Positions 37,159-46,679 of a stretch of DNA of 64,000 bases are shown one piece after another (positions within the stretch are counted from its first letter, which is position 1; each line of letters begins with the position of its first letter). Below the pieces are notes generated by a model. It searched no databases. It saw nothing but the letters and a program-made list of their open reading frames with translations, and was not told where the DNA came from. This DNA is from Sulfuritalea sp. (GTDB lineage Bacteria; Pseudomonadota; Gammaproteobacteria; Burkholderiales; Rhodocyclaceae), in the NCBI GenBank assembly GCA_022842325.1, contig JALHPU010000014.1:1-64000 (forward strand), written 5' to 3'. The position numbers and the translations under genes are program-made.

Positions 37159-38282
37159 CACTCGACAACCCTTTCCCGTTCCCCGCCATTCGGAATGGCA
37201 ATGCATTTATCCGGATTCATGCGAGCGTAGATCTTGCTGCCGACCGCCGCCGTCAGCGATGGGTGCGCTCGCGCCAGCAACTGGCGTTCGGCCACCTTGA
37301 TCTGGAAGTCGAGATACTCACCAAGAAACACCTTGGCGACGACGACGCCTTCGCAGACGTTGATCCCCTCCGGTCTTTGTTCAAACAGCTCGACGTCTTC
37401 CGGCCGGATCGAGATCACTGCGGATTCACCCATGTTCAGGCGGTCGGCGGCGTAGGTGCGGAGTTCGCAAATGTCGATGCTCATGCGGTAGTAGCCGTCC
37501 TCGGGGGCGACGCCGCAAACGGTTCCTTCGATGAAGTTCGCGAGCCCGACGAAGTCGGCGACGAATTTGTTGCGTGGCCTTTCGTAGATGTCTCGCGGCG
37601 TGCCGATCTGTACGATATGACCCTCGTTCATGACCGCGATTTCGTGCGACAGCGCCAGCGCTTCTCCCTGATCGTGCGTAACGTAAATAGTGGTAATTCC
37701 AAGCTCACGCTGCAAGCGCTTCAACTCGAAGCGCATGCGCTCGCGCAACTTGGCGTCGAGATTCGACAAGGGTTCGTCCAGCAGCAGCAGGTGCGGCTCC
37801 ATCGCCAGCGCGCGGGCCAGGGCCAGTCGCTGCTGCTGTCCGCCCGACAACTTGGTCGCTTCGCGCCCGGCGAGATGGTCGAGCCCGACAACGGTAAGCA
37901 CGTTCATCACCTTGTCCTCCACCTGTTTCTTGGAGAACTTGCGATCGCCGACCTCAAGAGGAAATGCGGCATTCTTGAACACGTTCATGTGCGGCCAGAT
38001 CGCGTAGGACTGGAACACCATGCCGAAACCGCGCTTGTTTGGCGCGACGAAAACGTTGCTGGCGGACGAATAGACCACCCGTCCGCTAACGGAAATCTCG
38101 CCGGATTGGGGCTTCTCCAGCCCGGCGATCGAGCGCAGAGTGGTCGTTTTGCCGCAACCGCTGGGGCCAAGCAGCGTGAACAGCTTGCCCTCCGGCACAT
38201 CGAGGTTAATATTCTGCGCCGCCTTGACGGGCTCGCCCCGTTCGTTGATGTACTCCGTATACAGCGCCTTGACATTAAGCAT
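37158..38282 (-). CDS. ABC transporter ATP-binding protein (FbpC/PotA-like)
   Basis: A 374-residue importer ATPase. Walker A GPSGCGKT (residues 39-46), signature LSGGQQQR (145-152), Walker B HLLLLDEP (ending near 171), a switch His in IYVTHDQGEA and a C-terminal TOBE domain (RPEDVELFEQRPEGINVCEG) place it in the Fe3+/polyamine/sulfate importer group. It follows the double permease by 30 bases and overlaps the ThDP gene by one base. It is the only ATPase in the window, so it probably energises the system served by several of the seven FbpA-type receptors. Confidence 0.95.
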   Translation of the reverse strand: MLNVKALYTEYINERGEPVKAAQNINLDVPEGKLFTLLGPSGCGKTTTLRSIAGLEKPQSGEISVSGRVVYSSASNVFVAPNKRGFGMVFQSYAIWPHMNVFKNAAFPLEVGDRKFSKKQVEDKVMNVLTVVGLDHLAGREATKLSGGQQQRLALARALAMEPHLLLLDEPLSNLDAKLRERMRFELKRLQRELGITTIYVTHDQGEALALSHEIAVMNEGHIVQIGTPRDIYERPRNKFVADFVGLANFIEGTVCGVAPEDGYYRMSIDICELRTYAADRLNMGESAVISIRPEDVELFEQRPEGINVCEGVVVAKVFLGEYLDFQIKVAERQLLARAHPSLTAAVGSKIYARMNPDKCIAIPNGGERERVVE

Positions 38283-38312
38283 GCTTCTCCTTCCTCCAGG
38301 CTTGTTTTCTTC

Positions 38313-40061
38313 TCAAGATTCCTTGACCCCGAACTTCTTCCCGACCCACTGCGCCAGAACCACCAGGAAGAACAGGGCCATGATGAACATCACGCCAAGT
38401 GCAGACAATTCGACGTATTGGCCGTTTTCCCACAATTCCCATATGACGATGGCAATCACTTCGGTACCGGGGCTGTAAAGCAGAATCGAGGTGGACAATT
38501 CACGAATGGAAACGATCACAATGTAAATCCAGCCGGCCACCAGCCCCGGCTTGAGCAGCGGCAGGATGATTCTGCGGAAGGTGGTCCACCACGAGGCGCC
38601 GCTCATCGCCGCCGATTCCTCCAGTTCCTTGTGGATCTGCAGCATCGACGTGGTGTTGTAGCGCAGACCGTAGGGCATGAAGCGCGTTACGTAGGCGAGG
38701 AACATGATCCACATCGTGCCGTAGATGCCGATGTCGAAATTCAGGTAGAAGATCATCACCGCCAGACCCAGCACCAAGCCTGGAAACACCATCGGCAGCG
38801 AAGCGATGTTGTCGAGCAGCCAGCGTCCCGGAATCTTGGTCTTGACCACGATCCAGCAGATGACCGAGGTCAGCAGCATGACCAGGGTGGCGGTACCGAA
38901 GGCGAGCAGCGCGCTGTTCCAGACGGAATTGATCAACGTCGGGTAGCTCAAAATGAACCGGTAGGGATCCAGCGTCAGGTTTTGCAGCGCGGTCATGGAG
39001 GGCACGCTATAAAACTTCTGGAATGACGACCAGAGCAGGACGAGGAATGGAAGAGCGACAATCGTCAGGAAATAGACGATGAACATCGCCGCCGTGACAT
39101 AGCGCCATTTGCCGAGATCCATGGCGCGTGGCCGGAAACCCTTGCCGGTCATTGTCGAGTACTTGTTGCCCTGACTGGACAGACGGGACTGGAAATAGAC
39201 GCCGAGACTGGTGATCAGCAGCAGGGTCACCGCGTACGCCGATGCCAGCCCGACGTTGCTCGGATACTGGTGGATGGCCTGATAAATCGACGATGTGAAC
39301 ACCTGTATGCCGACTGGAAGCCCGATCAGCGCCGGCACCTCGAACGATTCGATGGCGCGGACGAAAAGGATCAGCATGGTCGCAAAGATGGCCGGCCAGG
39401 TAAGCTTGAGGGTGATGCGCCAGGCGACCTGGCGAATGCTGGCGCCGCTCATGATCGCCGACTCCTCGAGCGACGGGTCCATCGACCTGAATGCAGCGGT
39501 CATGATGAGAAACGCCATCGGAGAGTAGTGCAGGCCCTCGACCCAGATCATCCCCCACATCGAATAGACGTTGAAGAAAACGTAGTCGGTGCCGAACCAT
39601 GCTTGCAGCGCCAGATTGAGGAGGCCGATCTTGGGACTGGCGAGCAGTATCCACGAGACGGTGAACAGAATCCCCGGAATGATCAGCGGAATGATCGACA
39701 GCGCAAAGAACAGATTCTTGAACGGAGTGTTGGTCCTCTCGTTCATCCACGCCAGTGTGGTACCGGTGAGAAAGGCGAAAACGGCGGTACCCGCCGCGAA
39801 CTGCAGCGAGTTCAGGAACAGCCGGACCGTCTCCAAACTGGTATAGGCAGTGCGGAAATTGCCGAGGGTAAATTCGGCGGGCTTGGCGACGGTATGCGGC
39901 GTAAAAAAGCTTTGCCATAACAGGAAGCCGAGCGGGACGATGGCGATATAAGTGACTACCACCGCACAGAGACCGAGAATGATCCATTTTGCATCGATGC
40001 GGCGCCACGCCGACAAGCGCTTCTCGTTTCCGTCAGCGGACAGTTGACCAGCGATTTCCAT
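38313..40061 (-). CDS. ABC transporter permease, fused double domain (FbpB-like)
   Basis: A 582-residue inner-membrane protein with about twelve helices in two homologous halves, each carrying the EAA loop that contacts the ATPase. The first reads EESAIMSGASIRQVAWRIT and the second EESAAMSGASWWTTFRRIIL. This architecture is that of ferric-iron type permeases. I chose the ATG at 40061 (MEIAGQLSADG), with GGAGG upstream; the frame is open 10 codons further. It is the first gene of the 16-kb minus-strand array. The divergent region upstream faces another FbpA-type receptor gene. Confidence 0.93.
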   Translation of the reverse strand: MEIAGQLSADGNEKRLSAWRRIDAKWIILGLCAVVVTYIAIVPLGFLLWQSFFTPHTVAKPAEFTLGNFRTAYTSLETVRLFLNSLQFAAGTAVFAFLTGTTLAWMNERTNTPFKNLFFALSIIPLIIPGILFTVSWILLASPKIGLLNLALQAWFGTDYVFFNVYSMWGMIWVEGLHYSPMAFLIMTAAFRSMDPSLEESAIMSGASIRQVAWRITLKLTWPAIFATMLILFVRAIESFEVPALIGLPVGIQVFTSSIYQAIHQYPSNVGLASAYAVTLLLITSLGVYFQSRLSSQGNKYSTMTGKGFRPRAMDLGKWRYVTAAMFIVYFLTIVALPFLVLLWSSFQKFYSVPSMTALQNLTLDPYRFILSYPTLINSVWNSALLAFGTATLVMLLTSVICWIVVKTKIPGRWLLDNIASLPMVFPGLVLGLAVMIFYLNFDIGIYGTMWIMFLAYVTRFMPYGLRYNTTSMLQIHKELEESAAMSGASWWTTFRRIILPLLKPGLVAGWIYIVIVSIRELSTSILLYSPGTEVIAIVIWELWENGQYVELSALGVMFIMALFFLVVLAQWVGKKFGVKES

Positions 40062-40918
40062 TGAAACGAGTCCTCCCTTGATTGGCACCACTATCGAGCG
40101 CCGTTGTTGCGTCCGCCAGCGATGTTTCGCCGAGCGTCGCCCAATTATTATCGGTTCCTCTATCCGGAACGACGGTCCGTACTGGAAACCGCATGGGACG
40201 GAAGCTATAGGCCACTGACGCCGATGTCAACCCATCCGATCACACGAATATCCTTTCTCTGCTTCCCCTTTTTGCGATGCAGCAGAGCCTTTTAAAAACA
40301 CAAGCTCGGCGGGCCCCGGGTAACGCGACACCCGTGCCAACAATCGGGAAACCATGACATAAGACTGGCATCAGCATTTGTGGCAACGCATCAATTCCGC
40401 CTATGCTCGCCCCCCCCCAAAGACAACATCGCATTTACCCGAGACGTATGTCACGGATCATGCAAGGGACGTTCTCTGCGGGAATTTCTTTGCATGTAAG
40501 GCTGACGTTGACGGAGCACAATGCGCCTCATCGCACCGCACCATTTACGGCCACTGGTTCGATTCGATTGGCATTGGTTGGCGAGCCGAAACGGATCGGA
40601 GCAAAGCGTCGGGAAATCGAGAAGTGCCCCTTCTATCCGCGCCAAGCTTGGCAAGTCGTCCGCCGCTAGCTTCCACCACCGACCCGAATATGGTCCATAT
40701 TGTGAGATTGTTTATGCCGTGCTACGGGTGAAATTGAGACATCTGCGGTTAAAGTGCTTCCACTAGCCTTGTCATGCGTCCATCATGTGGTCGCCATGAA
40801 GAAAGTTTTTGTTCAGTCTCGCAGCCCGCGTGGGCGCGGGATTCAGGTTTTCCGGTCGGCGGTGCCACATCGAGATAGGGAAATCAACGGCAGGCAAACG
40901 TTCAGAACGGAGGATTGC
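40062..40918. other. Long divergent intergenic region, no gene seen
   Basis: About 860 bases between the permease and the next receptor gene, which diverge. Short frames exist on both strands (for example 40378-40731 plus) but have no family resemblance or good start. It must hold the promoters for the minus-strand array and the plus-strand receptor-EutA-bicupin operon. I checked for a cobalamin riboswitch because EutA-like genes follow; no recognisable B12-box could be assigned. Confidence 0.45.
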
Positions 40919-41986
40919 ATGAAGTATATTTTCCAAAAAACAGGTTTGATGCTGTCGCTGTTGATACTCCCTATCCATACCCCGGCCATCGCCCAGGCAT
41001 CGCCCGGGGCCTCTACCCTCGTCGCGATAGCCGGCGCGGAAGGCGCAAACCGTTCGCAGCAACTGATCGATGGCGCCAGGAAGGAGGGCGAATTGACCAT
41101 TTACGAATCAATGACCGGCGAAGACATTACCCCGATCATCGACGCCTTCAGCAAAAAGTACGGCATCAAGGTGAAGGTCTGGCGCTCGAGTTCGGAGAAC
41201 GTTCTGCAGCGGGTCGTGAACGAAGCGAAAGCGGGCCGTACTGATGTCGACGTGGTCGAAAACAATGCGCCCGAAATGGAGGCCTTGCATCGTGAAAAGT
41301 TGTTGCAGCAGGTCAAGTCGCCCCACCTGAAAGGCCTGATGCCGCAAGCCATTCCCGCCCACAAGGAGTGGGTCGGACACACCATCGATGTCTTTGTCCA
41401 GGCCTACAACACCGACAAGGTCAAAAAGGAAGAACTGCCGAAGTCGTATCAGGATTTGCTCGATTCCAAGTGGAAAGGCCGTTTGGGCGTCGAAGCAAAT
41501 GATCAGGCCTGGTTTGCCACACTCGCCAAGGAACTGGGTGAGGAAAAGACCATCAAGCTGTTCAGGGACATCGGCGCCGGCAACGGCCTCTCGGTGCGCA
41601 AGGGGCATACGCTGCTGACCAATCTCGTTGCGGCGGGAGAAGTCCCGCTCGGGCTGACGATATACAACAACAAGCCGGAGCAGTTGAAAGAGAAGGGCGC
41701 GGCCATCGACTGGTTCGTCATGCAACCGGTGATCGCCCAGTTCCGCAGCGTCGGAGTAATCAAGACCGCCCCCCACCCTCACGCGGCGGTGCTGTTCTTC
41801 GATTTCATGCTTGACGAAGGACAGGCGATTTCACACGGACGAAAATACCTTACAACCAACACCAAATTCGACGCATCCCTGAGAAAACAGCCGCTCAAGT
41901 TCATTGATCCGGCGCTGGCGCTCGACATGGCGGACAAGTGGCTGAAGAGCTACGAAGACAACATTACCAAGCAAGCCGGAAAATAG
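40919..41986 (+). CDS. FbpA-type ABC substrate-binding protein (paralog 4)
   Basis: A 355-residue receptor. Signal peptide: MKYIFQKTGLMLSLLILPIH. Shared blocks are EGANRSQQLIDGARKEGELT, FSKKYGIKVKVWRSSSENVL, ENNAPEMEALHREKLLQQVK, LPKSYQDLLDSKWKGRLGVE and LSVRKGHTLLTNLVAAGEVP. It is closest by eye to the IS-interrupted receptor at 56662-59063 (ENNAPEMEALHREKLLQ and RSSSE identical). GGAGG precedes the ATG at 40919; the open frame upstream is spurious. It is the first gene of a tight plus-strand operon: 15 bases to a EutA-like gene, then 15 bases to a bicupin. A receptor in one transcript with EutA suggests they handle the same ligand. Confidence 0.9.
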   Translation: MKYIFQKTGLMLSLLILPIHTPAIAQASPGASTLVAIAGAEGANRSQQLIDGARKEGELTIYESMTGEDITPIIDAFSKKYGIKVKVWRSSSENVLQRVVNEAKAGRTDVDVVENNAPEMEALHREKLLQQVKSPHLKGLMPQAIPAHKEWVGHTIDVFVQAYNTDKVKKEELPKSYQDLLDSKWKGRLGVEANDQAWFATLAKELGEEKTIKLFRDIGAGNGLSVRKGHTLLTNLVAAGEVPLGLTIYNNKPEQLKEKGAAIDWFVMQPVIAQFRSVGVIKTAPHPHAAVLFFDFMLDEGQAISHGRKYLTTNTKFDASLRKQPLKFIDPALALDMADKWLKSYEDNITKQAGK

Positions 41987-42001
41987 CCGGGGCGCCGCGC
42001 G

Positions 42002-43624
42002 ATGAATCATCGAGGAGAACTATTCCCGGAGCCAAAGACGCAGCCGCAGCCGAGACACGGCCACGACGGAGACGGCGAACACTTTCACGACATCTCGGTG
42101 GATGCGCGTGGCGCGATCTCGGAGTTCATATGGAAGGTCGATAACGTCGAGCTAACCACGGTCGGTATCGACATTGGGAGTTCAACCTCTCATCTCATGT
42201 TTTCCAGGGTTCGCCTGCAGCGCAGGACGCAATTGCTGTCGAGCCAGTTCATCGTCGTAGAGCGCAAAATATTGTGGCGCTCGCCGATCATCCTGACGCC
42301 GTTTCTGCCCGATGACACGATAGACGCCGCCGGCCTCGGGGTCTTTTTTGAACATAGCTTTCGGCTGGCCGGCCTATTGCCCACGGATATCGACAGCGGC
42401 GCGGTGATTCTGACGGGCGAAGCGATCAGGAAGCACAATGCCCGGGCGATCGCCGACCTGTTCGCCGGCGAGTCCGGCAAATTTGTTTGCGCCTCGGCCG
42501 GACACCATCTGGAATGCGCGCTCGCCGCCCACGGTTCGGGAGCGGTCGCCCTGTCGAGAGCGTCTTCGCAGGTGGTTCTGAACGTCGATATCGGTGGCGG
42601 CACCACCAAGCTAGCCCTGATCCGAAACGGCGAGATCGTCAGCACCTGCGCCTTCGCGATCGGCGGTCGGCTGATCGCACACGACACCGAAGGCCGACTG
42701 GTGCGCATCGATGGCGCCGCGCGGATTGCGGCCAAGGAGCTTGGTCTGGACTTGCGCCTGAATGAACGAGCGGTGCCCGCCGACATCGACCGTCTGGTCG
42801 CGGCGCTCGGCGCCACCACCATTTCGCTGATCCGGCAGGAGCCACTGGGCGAGCTGGCGAAACAATTACTGTTGACTGAGCGGCTGCCGCCCGGCATCAC
42901 GCCCGACATCATCACTTTTTCCGGCGGCGTATCCGAATACATTTACGGTCGCGAAAGCGCGCTTTTCGGGGACATCGCCAAGCCCCTGGCCGACAACATC
43001 GCAGCGGCTTTTGGCGCCGGCAGCTTTGCCGCTCGCGTGCTCGATCCGGGCCAGGGCATCCGCGCCACGGTCATCGGCGCCTCGCAATTTGCGGTTCAGG
43101 TCAGTGGCAAGACCATCCATATTTCGCAAGGGACGCCGCTGCCCGTGCGCAATGTTCCGGTCTTGTTCCCGCGCCTCGCGCTCGACGGGGATTTCAGCGC
43201 GCCCTTGGTAGCCACGGCAATCATAGCCGCGTTTGCGCGCACGCACCTCGATGCGGGGGAGCCTGTGGCCCTCGCGCTGAGGTGGCGGGGCGACCCCGAT
43301 TATCTCCGGCTGCGCAGCCTGGCCGAGGGAATCGCACAGGCCACGGCGACCGGGTCCGACAGTGCGGCGCCCTTGATCTTGCTGGTGGACGGCGATATCG
43401 GCAAAACCCTTGGCCTGATCCTCGAGCGGGAACTGCGCCTGCCGCGTCATCTGGTGTCGATTGACGGCATTCAGTTGAAGGAACTGGACTACGTCGATAT
43501 CGGCGATCTCATCGAACCAAGCAAGGTTGTCCCGATCGTCATCAAGTCACTGTTGTTTTCGACCGGCAGCGACGCCGCAAAGCCTGGAAAAGCGGGAACC
43601 CGCTACCGTCATTCGCTTCATTAA
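42002..43624 (+). CDS. EutA-like ATPase (ethanolamine ammonia-lyase reactivase family), copy 1
   Basis: A 540-residue member of the EutA family, ASKHA-fold ATPases that in enteric bacteria reactivate B12-dependent ethanolamine ammonia-lyase. Phosphate-1 motif VGIDIGSSTSHLMFSRV (about 54-70), phosphate-2 LNVDIGGGTTKLAL and adenosine motif FSGGVSEYIYGRES are intact. The N-terminus adds a His-bearing tail (PRHGHDGDGEHFHD, about 17-30) not needed for the fold. No eutB, eutC or other eut genes are present, so the client enzyme is unlikely to be ethanolamine ammonia-lyase encoded here. It sits between a receptor and a bicupin, with 15-base gaps. The client may be another enzyme; a chaperone-like or metal-handling role is inference. 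Confidence 0.85.
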   Translation: MNHRGELFPEPKTQPQPRHGHDGDGEHFHDISVDARGAISEFIWKVDNVELTTVGIDIGSSTSHLMFSRVRLQRRTQLLSSQFIVVERKILWRSPIILTPFLPDDTIDAAGLGVFFEHSFRLAGLLPTDIDSGAVILTGEAIRKHNARAIADLFAGESGKFVCASAGHHLECALAAHGSGAVALSRASSQVVLNVDIGGGTTKLALIRNGEIVSTCAFAIGGRLIAHDTEGRLVRIDGAARIAAKELGLDLRLNERAVPADIDRLVAALGATTISLIRQEPLGELAKQLLLTERLPPGITPDIITFSGGVSEYIYGRESALFGDIAKPLADNIAAAFGAGSFAARVLDPGQGIRATVIGASQFAVQVSGKTIHISQGTPLPVRNVPVLFPRLALDGDFSAPLVATAIIAAFARTHLDAGEPVALALRWRGDPDYLRLRSLAEGIAQATATGSDSAAPLILLVDGDIGKTLGLILERELRLPRHLVSIDGIQLKELDYVDIGDLIEPSKVVPIVIKSLLFSTGSDAAKPGKAGTRYRHSLH

Positions 43625-43639
43625 ACAAGAAAGGGCAAC

Positions 43640-44722
43640 ATGGATAACACCAGCACACCGCAAGTAATGATCGACTCATACCTGGAATGGGTAAAAAAGG
43701 AAGGCCTTCCGATAACCGAGGATTTCGGGGTCGACCTGTTAGGGGTTGAAACCGCGCTTTGGCCACGCTTCGACGCGAAGGGTGCAGCAGTACACCTGAA
43801 GGGGCGCGGCGACTTCATCAGCATGTTCGTGCTCGAAATCGCTCCCTCGGCGTCGACTTCGCCGCAGCGCCACCTGTACGAAGAAGTGGTCTATGTGCTC
43901 GCCGGACGGGGCAGCACGACGATCGAGACCAGCGACGGCCGTAAGCACATGTTCGAATGGGGCCCGATGAGCATGTTCGCCATTCCGCTCAACGCAAAAT
44001 ACAGGCATTTCAACGGCAGCGGCGCCGAGCCGGCGCGGCTCGTGTCGACGACCAGCATGCCAGCGGTCATGAACATGTTTCACAACGAGGAGTTCATTTT
44101 CAATAACGAGTGGCAATTCGACGAGCGGATCGGCGAGTCGAAGTACTTCAGCGGCGAGGGTGACTTCATTCCGGTGCGCCCCGGCAATCACATGTGGGAA
44201 ACCAATTTCGTGCCGGATCTGAGCGCCATCGAACTCAAGCCCTGGGGCGACCGCGGCGCGGGTGGAAGCAACATCATGTTCATCCTCGCCGATGGGACCA
44301 TCCATGCCCACATCTCGGAAATGCCCGTCGGCACCTACAAGAAAGCTCACCGTCACGGTGCCGACTTTCACGTCATGTGCGTTACCGGCAGCGGCTATTC
44401 CCTGTTGTGGTACGAAGGCGAGCAGGACTTTCATCGGGTGGACTGGAAGCACGGCACGGTATTCGCGCCCCCCGACCAGATGTTCCATCAGCACTTCAAC
44501 ACCAGCCCCCAGCCAGCGCGCTATTTCGCCACCGCTTACGGCAGCCTGCGGTATCCCTTTACCGAAAGCAAGCGCAAGTCGCTGTTCGGCGGAGTCTCGA
44601 CCAGTCTGAAGGATGGTGGTGACCAGATCGAGTACGCAGACCAGTCACCGCGAATTCAGCAGCTCTACGAGGAAGCGACGGCAAGATCCGGAGTCACGCC
44701 ACGGATGGCGGCGTTTTTCTGA
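43640..44722 (+). CDS. Bicupin protein, partner of EutA-like copy 1
   Basis: A 360-residue two-domain cupin. The N-terminal cupin has SPQRHLYEEVVYVLAGRGST, with a single His, and PLNAKYRHFNGS. The C-terminal cupin has TYKKAHRHGADFHVMCVTG and FHQHFNTSPQPARYF, a complete metal-binding set. It shares the closing DGGDQIEYADQSP segment with the bicupin at 32024. AAAGGG precedes the ATG, 15 bases after the EutA-like stop. Databases often label such proteins ethanolamine ammonia-lyase-activating because of this adjacency. Their activity has not, to my knowledge, been fixed; a dioxygenase or isomerase role is possible. It converges with EutA-like copy 2. Confidence 0.85.
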   Translation: MDNTSTPQVMIDSYLEWVKKEGLPITEDFGVDLLGVETALWPRFDAKGAAVHLKGRGDFISMFVLEIAPSASTSPQRHLYEEVVYVLAGRGSTTIETSDGRKHMFEWGPMSMFAIPLNAKYRHFNGSGAEPARLVSTTSMPAVMNMFHNEEFIFNNEWQFDERIGESKYFSGEGDFIPVRPGNHMWETNFVPDLSAIELKPWGDRGAGGSNIMFILADGTIHAHISEMPVGTYKKAHRHGADFHVMCVTGSGYSLLWYEGEQDFHRVDWKHGTVFAPPDQMFHQHFNTSPQPARYFATAYGSLRYPFTESKRKSLFGGVSTSLKDGGDQIEYADQSPRIQQLYEEATARSGVTPRMAAFF

Positions 44723-44746
44723 CCGTTCCATCCTGAAACCCTGTCC

Positions 44747-44772
44747 GGGCGCTGCCGTGTGGAGCAGCGCCC
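44747..44772. terminator. Hairpin between convergent genes
   Basis: GGGCGCTGC and GCAGCGCCC make a perfect 9-bp stem with an 8-base loop in the 110-base gap between the ends of the bicupin (plus) and EutA-like copy 2 (minus). There is no T-run, so it is only a terminator-like structure, possibly stopping transcription in both directions or protecting the mRNA 3' ends. Confidence 0.45.
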
Positions 44773-44832
44773 CGGTTGGTGCGCCTGCGCCTGGCTTGAA
44801 CTGCCGCTGACGCACCGGGGCCCTGTGCCGGA

Positions 44833-46551
44833 TCAAACCGGCTTCAGCGGGGCATGGGTATGGTCGTGGCCATGGTCGGCGTGGGAGTGATCGCCATGGT
44901 TGTGGGAGTGGCGGGTACGATACCGATACGCGTGGCCCTTGGGAGCGCGCGGATCCTCGCCGAACACGAGTGATTTCACTGTCACCGGGACGGTCTGGGA
45001 AGGCATGCGGATGCGCCCCAGGTCGATGAAATCGAAATCCCACAGAACGATGCCGTCGATCACCAGGATCTCGCTCGCGATCCCCATTTCCTCTCGCAAC
45101 AGCGCGCCCAGCGTCTGGGCCAGATCGCCGTCCAGGATCAGGTAGATGGGCTTGCCCTGAGCAATGGTGCCGGCGAGGCCCAGAACGATGCCCGCGCCGA
45201 GCGCCAAGACCCGTTTGTACGACGGCGGTCCGCGCCAGCGCAATGCAAGCGCGACATCGCTTGCGCCCTCGACCAGATCGAATGCCGTGAAGTGCTTGCG
45301 GATGGCCTGCGCCACCCGCTCTGGATCGATCTCTTCGCCGCATTCAAGGAGCGGCTGCAGCACCGGCAGGTTCTTGCGCGGCAACAGCGCTCCCGGACTG
45401 GAAATGTAGAGCGTGTTGCCGCTCAACTGCACCGAGTATTCGGACGCCCCGAGAGCCGTGGCGCGGATGCATTCACCCGGTGGCAGCAGTCTCCAGGGCA
45501 GTTCGCCGGCGTCGATTTTTCGGCGTAGCGCGGAACCCAACAACTTGCCCATGTCTCCGAAGTCGCGGTCCTCCCTCGCATACACATACTCGGCAACCCC
45601 ACCCGAAAACATGACGCCGTCAAGATCGAGCGGGCCCTCAAGCGGTTCGGTAAGAAAGAGTCGCCCGATTCGCTCCGGCAGCGGCTGACCGCGCATCGTC
45701 TGGACCAGTGCGTCGGCCATCCACTCGGCGACGTGCTCCATGGCCGCCCGATCGACCCGCTCACCGATCCGCCACGGATGACCGGCCATCGAGGCCAGGT
45801 GGTGGCCGGCGGGGTCCAGGCGAACCAGGCGCTGATCCTTGTCAACCACATGCAAACGGCCGCCGATATGGGTCGCGGCGGTGGCCACTACTCGCCCGTT
45901 GTCGACCACCGCCAGCTTGGTCGTGCCGCCACCGATGTCGACGTTAAGAACCCGGCTACCCCGATCGTGGGACACGCGGGCGGCTCCCGAGCCATAGGCG
46001 GCCAGCATGGCTTCCATATGATGTCCAGCCGTCGCACAGACGAACTCACCGCCCTGCTCCGCCAGCACCCTGGCTATCGCCTCGGCATTCTCGCGGCGTA
46101 ACGCCTCGCCGGTGAGAATGACCACGCCCGTGTCAATATTGTCCGGATGCAGGCGCGCCGCGGCGTAGGCGCGATCAATGATGTCGCCGAGAGCAGTTTC
46201 GTCGATGAGCGTCTCGCTTTGATACGGCGTGAGCGCGACCGGTGACTGGAACAGGGTTTCTCGCGAAACCACGAAGTAGCGGCTGGATAGATCTTCTCCG
46301 CGCCGCCGCAAGTTGATCCGTGAAAAAATGACCTGCGTACCGGAAGATCCGATGTCGATGCCGACGCTCACCAGTGAAACATGATCCTGAATCCAGATTG
46401 GGTTGTCCTCGATGGCGCCCGACGAGTCGAAGTGATCGTGATCGTGATCGGCAATCTCGCCGTCGTCGTGGTGGTGATCGAAGTCCTCCCCGTAGAGATG
46501 GTCGGCAAGTTTGTGTGTCGGATTGCCGTTCCTGTGTTCGTCATTCGACAT
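44833..46551 (-). CDS. EutA-like ATPase with His-rich termini, copy 2
   Basis: A 572-residue EutA-family protein: VSVGIDIGSSGTQVIFSRI, LNVDIGGGTTKLAVV and FSGGVAEYVYAREDRD are the ATPase motifs. Both ends are His/Asp-rich: an N-terminal cluster (DHHHDDGEIADHDHDHFD, about 25-42) and a C-terminal tail with nine His in the last 26 residues (HSHNHGDHSHADHGHDHTH). Such tails are typical of nickel, cobalt or zinc handling proteins. I chose the ATG at 46551 (MSNDEHRNG); the frame is open to 47043 but that part overlaps an IclR gene in another frame and is junk-like. It follows the IclR gene by about 130 bases on the same strand, so that regulator may control it. No EutBC is nearby. Confidence 0.85.
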   Translation of the reverse strand: MSNDEHRNGNPTHKLADHLYGEDFDHHHDDGEIADHDHDHFDSSGAIEDNPIWIQDHVSLVSVGIDIGSSGTQVIFSRINLRRRGEDLSSRYFVVSRETLFQSPVALTPYQSETLIDETALGDIIDRAYAAARLHPDNIDTGVVILTGEALRRENAEAIARVLAEQGGEFVCATAGHHMEAMLAAYGSGAARVSHDRGSRVLNVDIGGGTTKLAVVDNGRVVATAATHIGGRLHVVDKDQRLVRLDPAGHHLASMAGHPWRIGERVDRAAMEHVAEWMADALVQTMRGQPLPERIGRLFLTEPLEGPLDLDGVMFSGGVAEYVYAREDRDFGDMGKLLGSALRRKIDAGELPWRLLPPGECIRATALGASEYSVQLSGNTLYISSPGALLPRKNLPVLQPLLECGEEIDPERVAQAIRKHFTAFDLVEGASDVALALRWRGPPSYKRVLALGAGIVLGLAGTIAQGKPIYLILDGDLAQTLGALLREEMGIASEILVIDGIVLWDFDFIDLGRIRMPSQTVPVTVKSLVFGEDPRAPKGHAYRYRTRHSHNHGDHSHADHGHDHTHAPLKPV

Positions 46552-46679
46552 GCGTTTCCCCGCTGGTAGAGGTGGCAAGCACGTGCGGTGCCACAAGATG
46601 GTGAATAAAATGGCGCTATAGGCGCTGCGTCGTGCGCGGCGGCTTCGGACGCGACCGAAGCTCCTGCCCAGGGCTGCTG

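Noticed and set aside
35287-37230. 647-residue plus-strand frame
   Set aside because: Antisense shadow of the ThDP enzyme gene, whose motifs are unmistakable on the minus strand.
37059-39026. 655-residue plus-strand frame
   Set aside because: Antisense to the ABC ATPase and permease genes; no motifs.
40062-40918. Cobalamin riboswitch upstream of the receptor-EutA operon
   Set aside because: Considered because EutA is linked to B12 enzymes; no B12-box or conserved junction sequence could be identified.
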